A DNA stretch of 5,387 nucleotides from Candidatus Sediminicultor tertius (GTDB taxonomy: Bacteria > Atribacterota > Phoenicimicrobiia > Phoenicimicrobiales > Phoenicimicrobiaceae). Numbering within the stretch: the stretch's first letter is position 1; every line of letters starts with the position of its first letter. A program made the position numbers and the translations under genes. The notes under the pieces were generated by a model that was not told the origin of the DNA, made no database searches, and was given only the letters and a program-made list of their open reading frames with translations. Below, piece after piece: positions 1-5,387 of this stretch. The DNA is taken from NCBI GenBank assembly GCA_003527405.1, contig DPXH01000069.1:1-5387 (forward strand), written 5' to 3'.

Positions 1-534
1 GTTAGTGATTCTAAAGGTGGAGCCTATAATCCCCAAGGGATTGATCCATTAGAAATATTAGATTACAAAACTAAAACAACTACGGTTAAAAGTTTCCCGA
101 AAGCAGAATTCATTTCCAATAAAGATCTATTAGAATTAGAATGTGATGTTTTAGTGCCGGCAGCCTTAGAAGGGGTAATTACCAAGAAGAATGCAAATAA
201 TATAAAAGCAAAGATAATTGCTGAAGCCGCAAATGGACCTACCACTCCGGAAGCAGATGAAATATTATACCAGAGAGGAGTTTTTATAATCCCCGATATT
301 TTAGCTAATGCCGGTGGTGTTACTGTATCTTATTTTGAATGGATACAAGGTCTTTATGGCTATTTCTGGGATGAAGAAAGGGTGAACAGAAGATTAAAAA
401 AGCTAATGGTAAAGGCATTTAATGAAGTAGTAAAGCTTGCTAAAAGGGAGAAAATAAATAACCGGACTGCAGCATACATATATGCTGTATCAAAGGTAGC
501 AAAAGCAATGGAAGCACGAGGAATCTGGCCCTAA
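1..534 (+). CDS. gdhA: Glutamate dehydrogenase, C-terminal part (5' end outside window)
   Basis: The enzyme interconverts 2-oxoglutarate plus ammonia with glutamate in the cytoplasm, using NAD(P)H. Frame 1 is open from the first base to a TAA at 532-534, giving 177 residues; family members run to about 415-430, so roughly 240-250 N-terminal residues lie outside the window. The visible part starts late in the Rossmann domain (VSDSKGG.YNP). It continues through VPAALEGVI (from nt 154), the signature AEAANGPTTPEA (from nt 220) and PDILANAGGVTVSYFEW (nt 292-342), whose Ser corresponds to a substrate-contacting Ser of the family. It ends in the usual C-terminal helices. The GTG at 154 lies inside this conserved stretch and is not a real start. 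Coenzyme preference cannot be judged because most of the nucleotide-binding motif is missing. The next gene begins 58 nt downstream with no terminator between, so co-transcription is likely. The family is certain; the choice of symbol (gdhA, gudB or rocG) is conventional. Confidence 0.93.
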   Translation, partial: VSDSKGGAYNPQGIDPLEILDYKTKTTTVKSFPKAEFISNKDLLELECDVLVPAALEGVITKKNANNIKAKIIAEAANGPTTPEADEILYQRGVFIIPDILANAGGVTVSYFEWIQGLYGYFWDEERVNRRLKKLMVKAFNEVVKLAKREKINNRTAAYIYAVSKVAKAMEARGIWP

Positions 535-576
535 TTTTTAGGTTAATCTATTCATTAAGTAAAGCCTAATCAGATT

Positions 577-590
577 AAAGGAGGGTGATC
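577..590 (+). promoter_or_regulatory. Extended Shine-Dalgarno of the Re-citrate synthase gene
   Basis: AAAGGAGGGTGATC matches the complement of the usual bacterial 16S 3' end (AAAGGAGGTGATC) except for one extra G. The AGGAGG core at 579-584 ends 8 nt before the ATG at 593, which fixes this start codon and suggests strong translation. Strength is inferred, not seen. Confidence 0.85.
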
Positions 591-592
591 AG

Positions 593-2008
593 ATGGCGAA
601 AGTAGAGTTTAGTGAGCGTACCAATCTTATAGAGCAGGCAGTTTATAAATTTAACCTTCAGGATATACCGGAACCTAATCTTTATAGGGAGATATTTTCA
701 TACAAAGAGATACCAAAAATAACCTTTAACCATAGACTTGTTCCTATGTTTGTTCCAGAGGAGATCTGGATTACGGATACTACTTTTAGGGATGGCCAAC
801 AATCCAGATCTCCCTATAAAGTAAATCAGATAGTAAAGATTTATGATTATTTACATGAACTTGATAACGATTCTGGGATTATAAGACAGACAGAATTTTT
901 TATCTATTCCAAAAGAGATAGAAAAGCTGTAGAAAAATGTCTGAATAAAGGATATCTGTATCCTGAAGTGACAACCTGGATAAGGGCTAAGGAAGAGGAT
1001 TTTAAGTTGGTTAAGGAGATGGGTATAAAAGAGACAGGCATATTAGTCCCTTGTTCTGATTATCATATATTTAAAAAACTCAATCTTACTCGGAGAAAAG
1101 CAGTAGAATTATATATTTCTATTGTAGAATTAGCTCTGGAGAATGGAATAATTCCCAGGTGTCATTTTGAAGATATTACCAGGGCAGATTTTTATGGTTT
1201 TGTTGTTCCCTTTGCGAATGAGCTTATGAAACTTTCTAGGCAAACGAAAATACCTATCAAGATAAGGGCTTGTGATACTTTAGGTTTAGGTGTTTCTTAC
1301 CCGGGAGCAGCTTTACCGCGATGTGTGCAAGGCATTATATATGGACTTAGGCATTATGCTGAGGTGCCCTCAGAATGGATGGAGTGGCATGGGCATAATG
1401 ATTTTTATAAAGTTGTAACTAATTCCACTACAGCCTGGCTTTATGGTGCCTCAGCTGTAAATACTTCTCTTTTAGGAATAGGTGAAAGAACGGGAAATTG
1501 TCCTCTCGAAGCAATGGTGGTTGAGTATGCTCAACTTAGAGGAAATATAAAAAATATGAAATTGGAAGTTATAACTGAGATAGCTAATTATTTCGAAAAG
1601 GAGCTGAAATATCAAATACCATCTCGAACTCCTTTTATAGGAAAGGCTTTTAATAGAACTAGAGCAGGAATTCATGCGGATGGAATATTAAAGGATGAAG
1701 AAATTTATAACATATTTGATACAGAAAGGATATTAAATAAACCTGTGGTAGTAACAGTTGGTTCGCATTCAGGGTTGGCTGGGATTGCTGTTTGGATGAA
1801 TAAATATTTTAAATTAGAAGGGGAAAGACGAATAAACAAAAGAGATCCGATGGTTTTAAAGTTAAAGGAATACATTGACAAAGAATATGCAAAAGGTAGG
1901 GTAACTAGTTTTAGTGATGAAGAACTGGAATCTTTAATAACCTTCTTCATTAAAGGAAGAGGACAGGGTAAGGGTGAAACGCCCGGTTTCGATTCATCGG
2001 ATCCGTAA
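593..2008 (+). CDS. Citrate synthase, Re-face type (DRE-TIM / isopropylmalate synthase-like family)
   Basis: The likely reaction is acetyl-CoA plus oxaloacetate to citrate (EC 2.3.3.3), by the anaerobe enzyme that is related to isopropylmalate and homocitrate synthases rather than to ordinary citrate synthase. Of 471 residues, about 57-320 form the TIM barrel. It opens with TDTTFRDGQQ (residues 61-70), the DRE motif with metal-binding Asp62 and Arg66. Position 69 is Gln where isopropylmalate synthases usually have Glu. HGH at 266-268 supplies metal ligands, GERTGN is at 297-302, and HADG at 361-364 belongs to the linker subdomain. The LeuA regulatory domain of isopropylmalate synthase is absent. 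Stretches such as GIIRQTEFFIYSK and IPRCHFEDITRAD.YGFVVPFA match what I recall of the Clostridium kluyveri-type enzyme. Flanking aconitase, isocitrate dehydrogenase and glutamate dehydrogenase genes agree. Databases often label such proteins 2-isopropylmalate or homocitrate synthase. The last ~17 residues (Gly/Ser/Asp-rich) look non-conserved. The start is set by the strong ribosome binding site. Confidence 0.82.
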   Translation: MAKVEFSERTNLIEQAVYKFNLQDIPEPNLYREIFSYKEIPKITFNHRLVPMFVPEEIWITDTTFRDGQQSRSPYKVNQIVKIYDYLHELDNDSGIIRQTEFFIYSKRDRKAVEKCLNKGYLYPEVTTWIRAKEEDFKLVKEMGIKETGILVPCSDYHIFKKLNLTRRKAVELYISIVELALENGIIPRCHFEDITRADFYGFVVPFANELMKLSRQTKIPIKIRACDTLGLGVSYPGAALPRCVQGIIYGLRHYAEVPSEWMEWHGHNDFYKVVTNSTTAWLYGASAVNTSLLGIGERTGNCPLEAMVVEYAQLRGNIKNMKLEVITEIANYFEKELKYQIPSRTPFIGKAFNRTRAGIHADGILKDEEIYNIFDTERILNKPVVVTVGSHSGLAGIAVWMNKYFKLEGERRINKRDPMVLKLKEYIDKEYAKGRVTSFSDEELESLITFFIKGRGQGKGETPGFDSSDP

Positions 2009-2019
2009 GGAATCGGATC
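2000..2019 (+). repeat. Inverted repeat spanning the Re-citrate synthase stop codon
   Basis: GATCCG at 2000-2005 and CGGATC at 2014-2019 are perfect complements around an 8-nt loop that contains the TAA stop (2006-2008). CGGAT occurs three times close together (1998, 2014, 2019), and a second small hairpin is possible just downstream (CGGA, TAAA, TCCG at 2019-2030). No T-run follows, so it is not a standard intrinsic terminator. It could stabilise the mRNA 3' of the gene or be repeat debris. Confidence 0.5.
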
Positions 2020-2088
2020 GGATAAATCCGGCTCCTATATAATTAAAAGCAATAGTTTATTAGAAAAATAATTTTGAATTATGAATTT

Positions 2089-2094
2089 AGGAGG
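2089..2094 (+). promoter_or_regulatory. Shine-Dalgarno that decides the TTG start of aconitase
   Basis: A perfect AGGAGG lies 8 nt before TTG at 2103. No ATG fits this spacing, and the protein from TTG begins exactly like other aconitases of its type, so TTG is the real start. Confidence 0.88.
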
Positions 2095-2102
2095 TCTTCA
2101 AA

Positions 2103-4043
2103 TTGCCATTAACAGTAGTACAAAAGATAATAGGAAAACATCTGGCGAAGGGGAAGATGATCCCAGGGGAAGAAATAATAATAAAAATTGATCAGACTCT
2201 TACTCAGGATGCTACCGGGACAATGGTCTATCTACAGCTTGAAGCACTTGGAGTTAATAAGATAAAAACAAAAAAATCTGTCGCCTATATTGATCACAAT
2301 ACTCTTCAATCAGGCCCAGAAAATGCAGATGATCATCTCTATATCCGGACTGTAGCAAAAAAATACGGGATATATTTTTCGAGGCCAGGTAATGGTATAT
2401 GCCATCAGGTTCATTTAGAAAGATTTACAATTCCAGGTTGGACTCTTTTAGGTTCAGATAGTCACACACCTACAGCTGGGGGTATAGGAATGTTAGCTAT
2501 AGGAGCAGGGGGAGTTGATGTGGCAGTAGCTATGGCTCAAGGGGAGTACCATTTTACAATGCCTAAGATAGTAAGGGTAAATTTGATAGGAAAATTAAAT
2601 CCCTGGGTTTCAGCGAAAGATATCATACTGGAGCTCTTAAAAAGAGTATCTGTTAAAGGCGGGGTAGGAAAGATATTTGAATATGCTGGTGAAGGAGTAA
2701 AAAATTTATCTATTCCCCAAAGAGCAACTATTACCAATATGGGGGCAGAACTGGGAGCAACGACTTCTATATTTCCGAGTGATGAGATTACCTTTAATTT
2801 TTTAAAAGCTCAAAAAAGAGAGAAGGATTTTTTCGAAATAAAAGCTGATGATGGAGCAATTTACGATGAAGAGATAGAGATAAATCTTTCCCAATTAGAA
2901 CCTCTGGCAGCCTGTCCTCATAGCCCGGATAAGGTAGTGCCTGTATCCTCCTTAAAAGGGCTTAAGGTTAATCAGGTAGTTATAGGCAGCTGCACAAACT
3001 CTTCTTATGGCGATTTGGTAAGGGTGGCAAGAATTCTCGAAGATAAAACTATAGCAGAACATGTTTCTTTGGCAATAGCGCCGGGATCAAAACAGGTTCT
3101 GGCTATGCTTGCTCAAAATGGAGCTCTGGCAACACTAATTATGTCAGGTGCAAGAATTCTTGAATGTGCTTGTGGACCTTGTATCGGCATGGGACAATCT
3201 CCTCCTACAAATGGTGTATCCTTAAGAACTTTTAATCGTAATTTTAAAGGAAGATCGGGTACAATTTCGGCAAAAGTTTATTTAGTTAGTCCTGAAGTTG
3301 CTGCTGTGTCAGCACTTACTGGTTTTCTTACCGATCCCAGGGAATTCCAATTAAAAGATTATACCGAAATTGAAATGCCCAAAACCTTTTTGACTAATGA
3401 TAATATGATTATAGCGCCAGTTAACAATTATGAAGAGGTAGAGGTAGTAAGGGGACCTAATATAAAACCGTTTCCCTTGGGTAAACCATTACTTCCAAAG
3501 ATACAAGGGAAGGTTTTGATTAAAGCAGGTGATAATATTACTACAGATCATATAATGCCCTCTCCAGCTAAACTACTTCCTTACAGGTCAAATATACCTT
3601 ATCTTTCTGATTATTGTTTAACTCTTTGTGATGAGAATTTTCCTAAAAGGGCGAAGGCAAATAAAGGGGGATTTATAGTTGGAGGAGCGAACTATGGACA
3701 AGGATCAAGCAGAGAACATGCTGCTCTCGTTCCTCTATATCTGGGAATAAAAGCTGTTTTAGCAAAATCATTCGCGAGAATACATCAGGCGAATCTTGTA
3801 AATAATGGAATAATACCTTTGATATTCAAAAATCCAGAGGACTATAATAATGTTAAGGAAATGGATGAATTTTTAATAGAAGATGTACCCTCTCAGGTTA
3901 AAAAAGGAATAATAAAAGTAAAAAATATAACCAAGAATAGAGAATATGAAATGCTTTTAAATAGTACTTTAAGGCAAAAAGAGATAATAATACAGGGTGG
4001 ACTTTTAAATTTAACAAGATTAAAAGAAAATACAAAAGAGTAA
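2103..4043 (+). CDS. Aconitate hydratase (aconitase), single-chain [4Fe-4S] enzyme
   Basis: It isomerises citrate to isocitrate through cis-aconitate in the cytoplasm. At 646 residues it is shorter than AcnA or mitochondrial aconitase and fits the ~650-residue 'Aquifex-type' group of bacterial aconitases. Substrate-site motifs include QDATG (35-39), IDHN (63-66) and DSHTP (119-123). Cluster ligands are Cys297 in GSCTNS and Cys357 and Cys360 in CGPC; Cys355 is an extra neighbouring cysteine. NRNFKGR holds Arg379 and Arg384, the equivalents of the substrate-binding arginines. The C-terminal swivel domain (about 465-646) has TTDHIMPSP, GQGSSREHAAL (catalytic Ser535 and Arg537 by alignment with the mitochondrial enzyme) and SFARIHQANL (Arg559). 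Having both domains in one chain argues against a two-subunit isopropylmalate isomerase. The gene sits 94 nt after the synthase that would make its substrate. All expected catalytic residues are present, so it should be active; oxygen sensitivity is inferred from the family. Confidence 0.95.
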   Translation: MPLTVVQKIIGKHLAKGKMIPGEEIIIKIDQTLTQDATGTMVYLQLEALGVNKIKTKKSVAYIDHNTLQSGPENADDHLYIRTVAKKYGIYFSRPGNGICHQVHLERFTIPGWTLLGSDSHTPTAGGIGMLAIGAGGVDVAVAMAQGEYHFTMPKIVRVNLIGKLNPWVSAKDIILELLKRVSVKGGVGKIFEYAGEGVKNLSIPQRATITNMGAELGATTSIFPSDEITFNFLKAQKREKDFFEIKADDGAIYDEEIEINLSQLEPLAACPHSPDKVVPVSSLKGLKVNQVVIGSCTNSSYGDLVRVARILEDKTIAEHVSLAIAPGSKQVLAMLAQNGALATLIMSGARILECACGPCIGMGQSPPTNGVSLRTFNRNFKGRSGTISAKVYLVSPEVAAVSALTGFLTDPREFQLKDYTEIEMPKTFLTNDNMIIAPVNNYEEVEVVRGPNIKPFPLGKPLLPKIQGKVLIKAGDNITTDHIMPSPAKLLPYRSNIPYLSDYCLTLCDENFPKRAKANKGGFIVGGANYGQGSSREHAALVPLYLGIKAVLAKSFARIHQANLVNNGIIPLIFKNPEDYNNVKEMDEFLIEDVPSQVKKGIIKVKNITKNREYEMLLNSTLRQKEIIIQGGLLNLTRLKENTKE

Positions 4044-4083
4044 TTTAATTGTATAGGAATTTCATTTTTCTTAAGCCCTAATT

Positions 4084-4118
4084 TCGTATCTCGTATCTCG
4101 TGAATCGTATCTCGTGAA
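4084..4118 (+). repeat. Heptamer tandem array 1 (TCGTATC/TCGTGAA, 5 units)
   Basis: Five units follow each other with an exact 7-nt period. Units 1, 2 and 4 are TCGTATC, and units 3 and 5 are TCGTGAA. All five share TCGT. The array is intergenic, 40 nt after the aconitase stop. Heptanucleotide tandem repeats of this kind are known as STRR sequences in cyanobacteria; these units are different from those and the function is unknown. Confidence 0.9.
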
Positions 4119-4130
4119 GAGAATAGAAGT

Positions 4131-4158
4131 CAGGATCCAGAATCCAGTATTCAGAATT
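4131..4158 (+). repeat. Heptamer tandem array 2 (CAGNATY, 4 units)
   Basis: Four contiguous heptamers start with CAG and carry AT at positions 5-6: CAGGATC, CAGAATC, CAGTATT and CAGAATT. The period is exactly 7 nt. It lies 12 nt after array 1 and uses an unrelated unit. Confidence 0.85.
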
Positions 4159-4198
4159 ATTTTAAGAAGTGATGAGAGTATATTAAATTTAATTTAAC

Positions 4199-4233
4199 AC
4201 TAACAACTATTTACTATTCACTAACGACTAATT
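4199..4233 (+). repeat. Heptamer tandem array 3 (ACTANNN, 5 units)
   Basis: ACTA recurs at 4199, 4206, 4213, 4220 and 4227, exactly every 7 nt, followed by three variable bases (ACA, TTT, TTC, ACG, ATT). It ends just before the ribosome binding site of isocitrate dehydrogenase, so it lies in or near that gene's 5' leader. Confidence 0.85.
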
Positions 4234-4241
4234 TAATGGTT

Positions 4242-4246
4242 GGAGG
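4242..4246 (+). promoter_or_regulatory. Shine-Dalgarno of isocitrate dehydrogenase
   Basis: GGAGG ends 8 nt before ATG at 4255 and selects it. The upstream ATG at 4236 is out of frame and lies before the ribosome binding site. Confidence 0.85.
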
Positions 4247-4254
4247 CAATTTAA

Positions 4255-5253
4255 ATGGCATACAATATTACTTTGATTCCCGGAGATGGAATTGGATCGG
4301 AGGTTACTAAAGCAGCCAAGATAGTTTTGGAGGCAAGTGGAGTAAATATTAATTGGGAAGTTGTAGAAGCTGGTGAAAAAGTTATAGAAAAATATGGTAC
4401 ACCTCTTCCTGATTATGTGATAGATAGTATCAAAAGAAATAGGGTGGCACTAAAAGGACCGGTTACAACACCTATAGGTACAGGTTTTAGAAGTGTTAAT
4501 GTAACATTGAGGAAGTCTTTAAACCTTTATGCCAACGTAAGGCCCGTAAAGTCCTATAAGGGTGTACCATCGAGATATGAGGGCATTGATTTGGTGGTAG
4601 TTCGAGAAAATACTGAGGGTTTATATTCTGGAATAGAGCATAAGGTGGGAGAAGATGCTGCTGAGAGTATAAAGATAATAACCAGGAAAGCGAGTGAAAG
4701 GATTGTAAAATATGCTTTTGAATTAGCCAAGAAAGAAAGAATGAAAAAAATTACAGCAGTTCATAAGGCAAATATAATGAAATATACCGATGGTCTATTT
4801 TTAGAATGTGCAAAAAAAATATCTCAAGAATATCCTGAGATAATTTTTGAGGATATGATAGTTGATGCGATGAGTATGAAGTTAGTTCAGACACCTCAAG
4901 ATTATGAGGTATTAGTTATGCCTAATCTGTATGGAGACATATTGTCTGATTTGGCAGCAGGATTAGTTGGGGGCTTAGGGGTAGTACCGGGAGCAAATAT
5001 AGGAGATAAAGAAATAGTATTTGAACCGGCGCACGGGTCAGCTCCAGAATTAGGTTCGAATATAGCCAACCCAACAGCAACAATTCTTTCCGGAGCAATG
5101 ATGTTAAAACATTTTGGTGAAAGTGAGGCAGCAGATAGAGTAGAAAAAGCTGTAGTAAAAGTATTAGAGGAAGGAAAATATTTAACACGCGATCTCGGTG
5201 GTAATACCGGGACAATAGAATATACTAAGGCCGTTATAGATGCTATAGAATAA
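4255..5253 (+). CDS. Isocitrate dehydrogenase, probably NAD-dependent
   Basis: It oxidatively decarboxylates isocitrate to 2-oxoglutarate in the cytoplasm. The 332-residue protein is a short beta-decarboxylating dehydrogenase beginning LIPGDGIGSEV. RSVNVTLR holds Ser80, Asn82 and Arg86, the isocitrate-recognition set (Ser113, Asn115 and Arg119 in E. coli Icd); isopropylmalate and homoisocitrate dehydrogenases differ here. Arg96, Arg117, catalytic Tyr124 and Lys171, and metal-binding Asp204, Asp228 and Asp232 are all present. In HGSAPEL the positions equivalent to E. coli Lys344/Tyr345, which hold the NADP phosphate, are Glu265/Leu266. An acidic residue there favours NAD. The length matches NAD-dependent and archaeal-like forms rather than the ~416-residue NADP enzyme. 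It is separated from aconitase by a 211-nt repeat-filled gap, so it could be read through or have its own promoter; I see no convincing one. No intrinsic terminator is visible after its stop. The symbol icd would be conventional for the NADP enzyme, so none is given. Confidence 0.9.
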   Translation: MAYNITLIPGDGIGSEVTKAAKIVLEASGVNINWEVVEAGEKVIEKYGTPLPDYVIDSIKRNRVALKGPVTTPIGTGFRSVNVTLRKSLNLYANVRPVKSYKGVPSRYEGIDLVVVRENTEGLYSGIEHKVGEDAAESIKIITRKASERIVKYAFELAKKERMKKITAVHKANIMKYTDGLFLECAKKISQEYPEIIFEDMIVDAMSMKLVQTPQDYEVLVMPNLYGDILSDLAAGLVGGLGVVPGANIGDKEIVFEPAHGSAPELGSNIANPTATILSGAMMLKHFGESEAADRVEKAVVKVLEEGKYLTRDLGGNTGTIEYTKAVIDAIE

Positions 5254-5336
5254 ATATAACCGAGGTATTGGGGTCAGGCTTCACAACTTCACATTTTCTG
5301 TTTCCGTTTTACATTATAGGTTGCCAATTCGTTTTC
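5254..5336. other. Non-coding spacer, possible edge of an IS200-like (RAYT) element
   Basis: No gene and no terminator hairpin are visible. GGGGTCAGGC (5270-5279) is followed by CTTCACA twice (5279-5285 and 5287-5293) and then by three T-rich hexamers (TTTCTG, TTTCCG, TTTTAC at 5295-5312). From memory, TGGGGTCAGG-type sequence often borders REP-associated Y1 (IS200-like) transposase genes in environmental bacterial genomes. That would make this the upstream border of such an element, whose gene would start at or just past the window end. This is a weak inference. Confidence 0.25.
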
Positions 5337-5365
5337 TTGACATACAATATGATTTAATATATTAT
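5337..5365 (+). promoter_or_regulatory. Near-consensus sigma70-type promoter of the next gene
   Basis: A perfect -35 (TTGACA, 5337-5342), a 17-nt AT-rich spacer and TATTAT (5360-5365, five of six consensus bases) form the best promoter in the window. Transcription would start near 5372 and run out of the window. GGGAG at 5379-5383 lies only 1 nt before the terminal ATG (5385-5387), so that ATG is a doubtful start unless translation begins near the 5' end of the transcript. Confidence 0.7.
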
Positions 5366-5387
5366 ATTCTCAAATTACGGGAGTATG

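Noticed and set aside
543..578. TTAATCT (543-549) and AGATTAA (572-578) as a hairpin next to the Re-citrate synthase ribosome binding site
   Set aside because: Seven AT-rich pairs with a 22-nt loop are weak and expected by chance in such DNA; there is no terminator T-run and the AGGAGG core stays free.
4044..4083. Intrinsic terminator after aconitase
   Set aside because: There is a T-rich stretch but no stable GC hairpin before it.
4183..4192. Palindrome TTAAATTTAA as an operator
   Set aside because: Made only of A and T in AT-rich DNA, with no promoter elements around it.
4084..4233. CRISPR array
   Set aside because: Units are 7 nt long and directly adjacent without spacers, and their sequences change between blocks.
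4922..5215. Antisense open frame of about 97 codons inside isocitrate dehydrogenase
   Set aside because: Leucine-rich low-complexity product, no ribosome binding site considered convincing, and it lies fully opposite a conserved gene. The shorter antisense frames at 63-245, 1472-1675, 1705-1950 and 2537-2737 are rejected for the same reason.
593..5253. The synthase, hydratase and dehydrogenase as a leucine (isopropylmalate) or homocitrate/lysine pathway
   Set aside because: The synthase lacks the LeuA regulatory domain, the hydratase is a fused single-chain aconitase with aconitase-type motifs, and the dehydrogenase has the isocitrate-specific Ser-x-Asn-x-x-x-Arg set. The neighbouring glutamate dehydrogenase also fits the citrate route.
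5254..5290. Intrinsic terminator after isocitrate dehydrogenase
   Set aside because: No complementary arms were found around the G-rich GAGGTATTGGGG segment and no T-run follows a stem.
1..5387. Naming a phylum
   Set aside because: Composition, Re-citrate synthase and heptamer repeats would fit several anaerobic lineages; no ribosomal or marker gene is present to decide.

Overview
This window looks like a piece of an AT-rich genome from an anaerobic bacterium. It carries four consecutive plus-strand genes that together form the oxidative 'horseshoe' of the TCA cycle and end at glutamate. In order they are the 3' part of a glutamate dehydrogenase (1-534), a DRE-TIM family synthase best read as the anaerobe-type Re-citrate synthase (593-2008), a single-chain aconitase (2103-4043) and an NAD-type isocitrate dehydrogenase (4255-5253). 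No conventional Si-citrate synthase gene is present in the window. Acetyl-CoA plus oxaloacetate would give citrate, then isocitrate, then 2-oxoglutarate, and glutamate dehydrogenase would add ammonia.

An anaerobe is inferred from the Re-citrate synthase type, which is characterised in Clostridium kluyveri and Dehalococcoides, and from the strong AGGAGG-type ribosome binding sites. The taxon cannot be fixed from this sequence. The AT-rich composition and heptamer-rich intergenic DNA would fit several uncultured anaerobic lineages, but that is only an impression.

Layout: the first three genes are separated by 58 and 94 nt with no visible terminator, so they are probably co-transcribed. A 211-nt gap separates aconitase from isocitrate dehydrogenase. 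It is unusual because it holds three different tandem arrays, each with an exact 7-nt period (TCGTATC/TCGTGAA, CAGNATY and ACTANNN). After isocitrate dehydrogenase, the last 134 nt hold no gene. They contain a near-consensus sigma70-type promoter (TTGACA, 17 nt, TATTAT) pointing out of the window, preceded by a GGGGTCAGGC stretch that may be the edge of an IS200-like (RAYT) transposase element.

The genes are of recognisable families. The most notable points are the complete, pathway-clustered Re-citrate route to glutamate, the triple heptamer arrays, the odd GC-richer C-terminal tail and inverted repeat at the end of the Re-citrate synthase gene, and the TTG start of aconitase.
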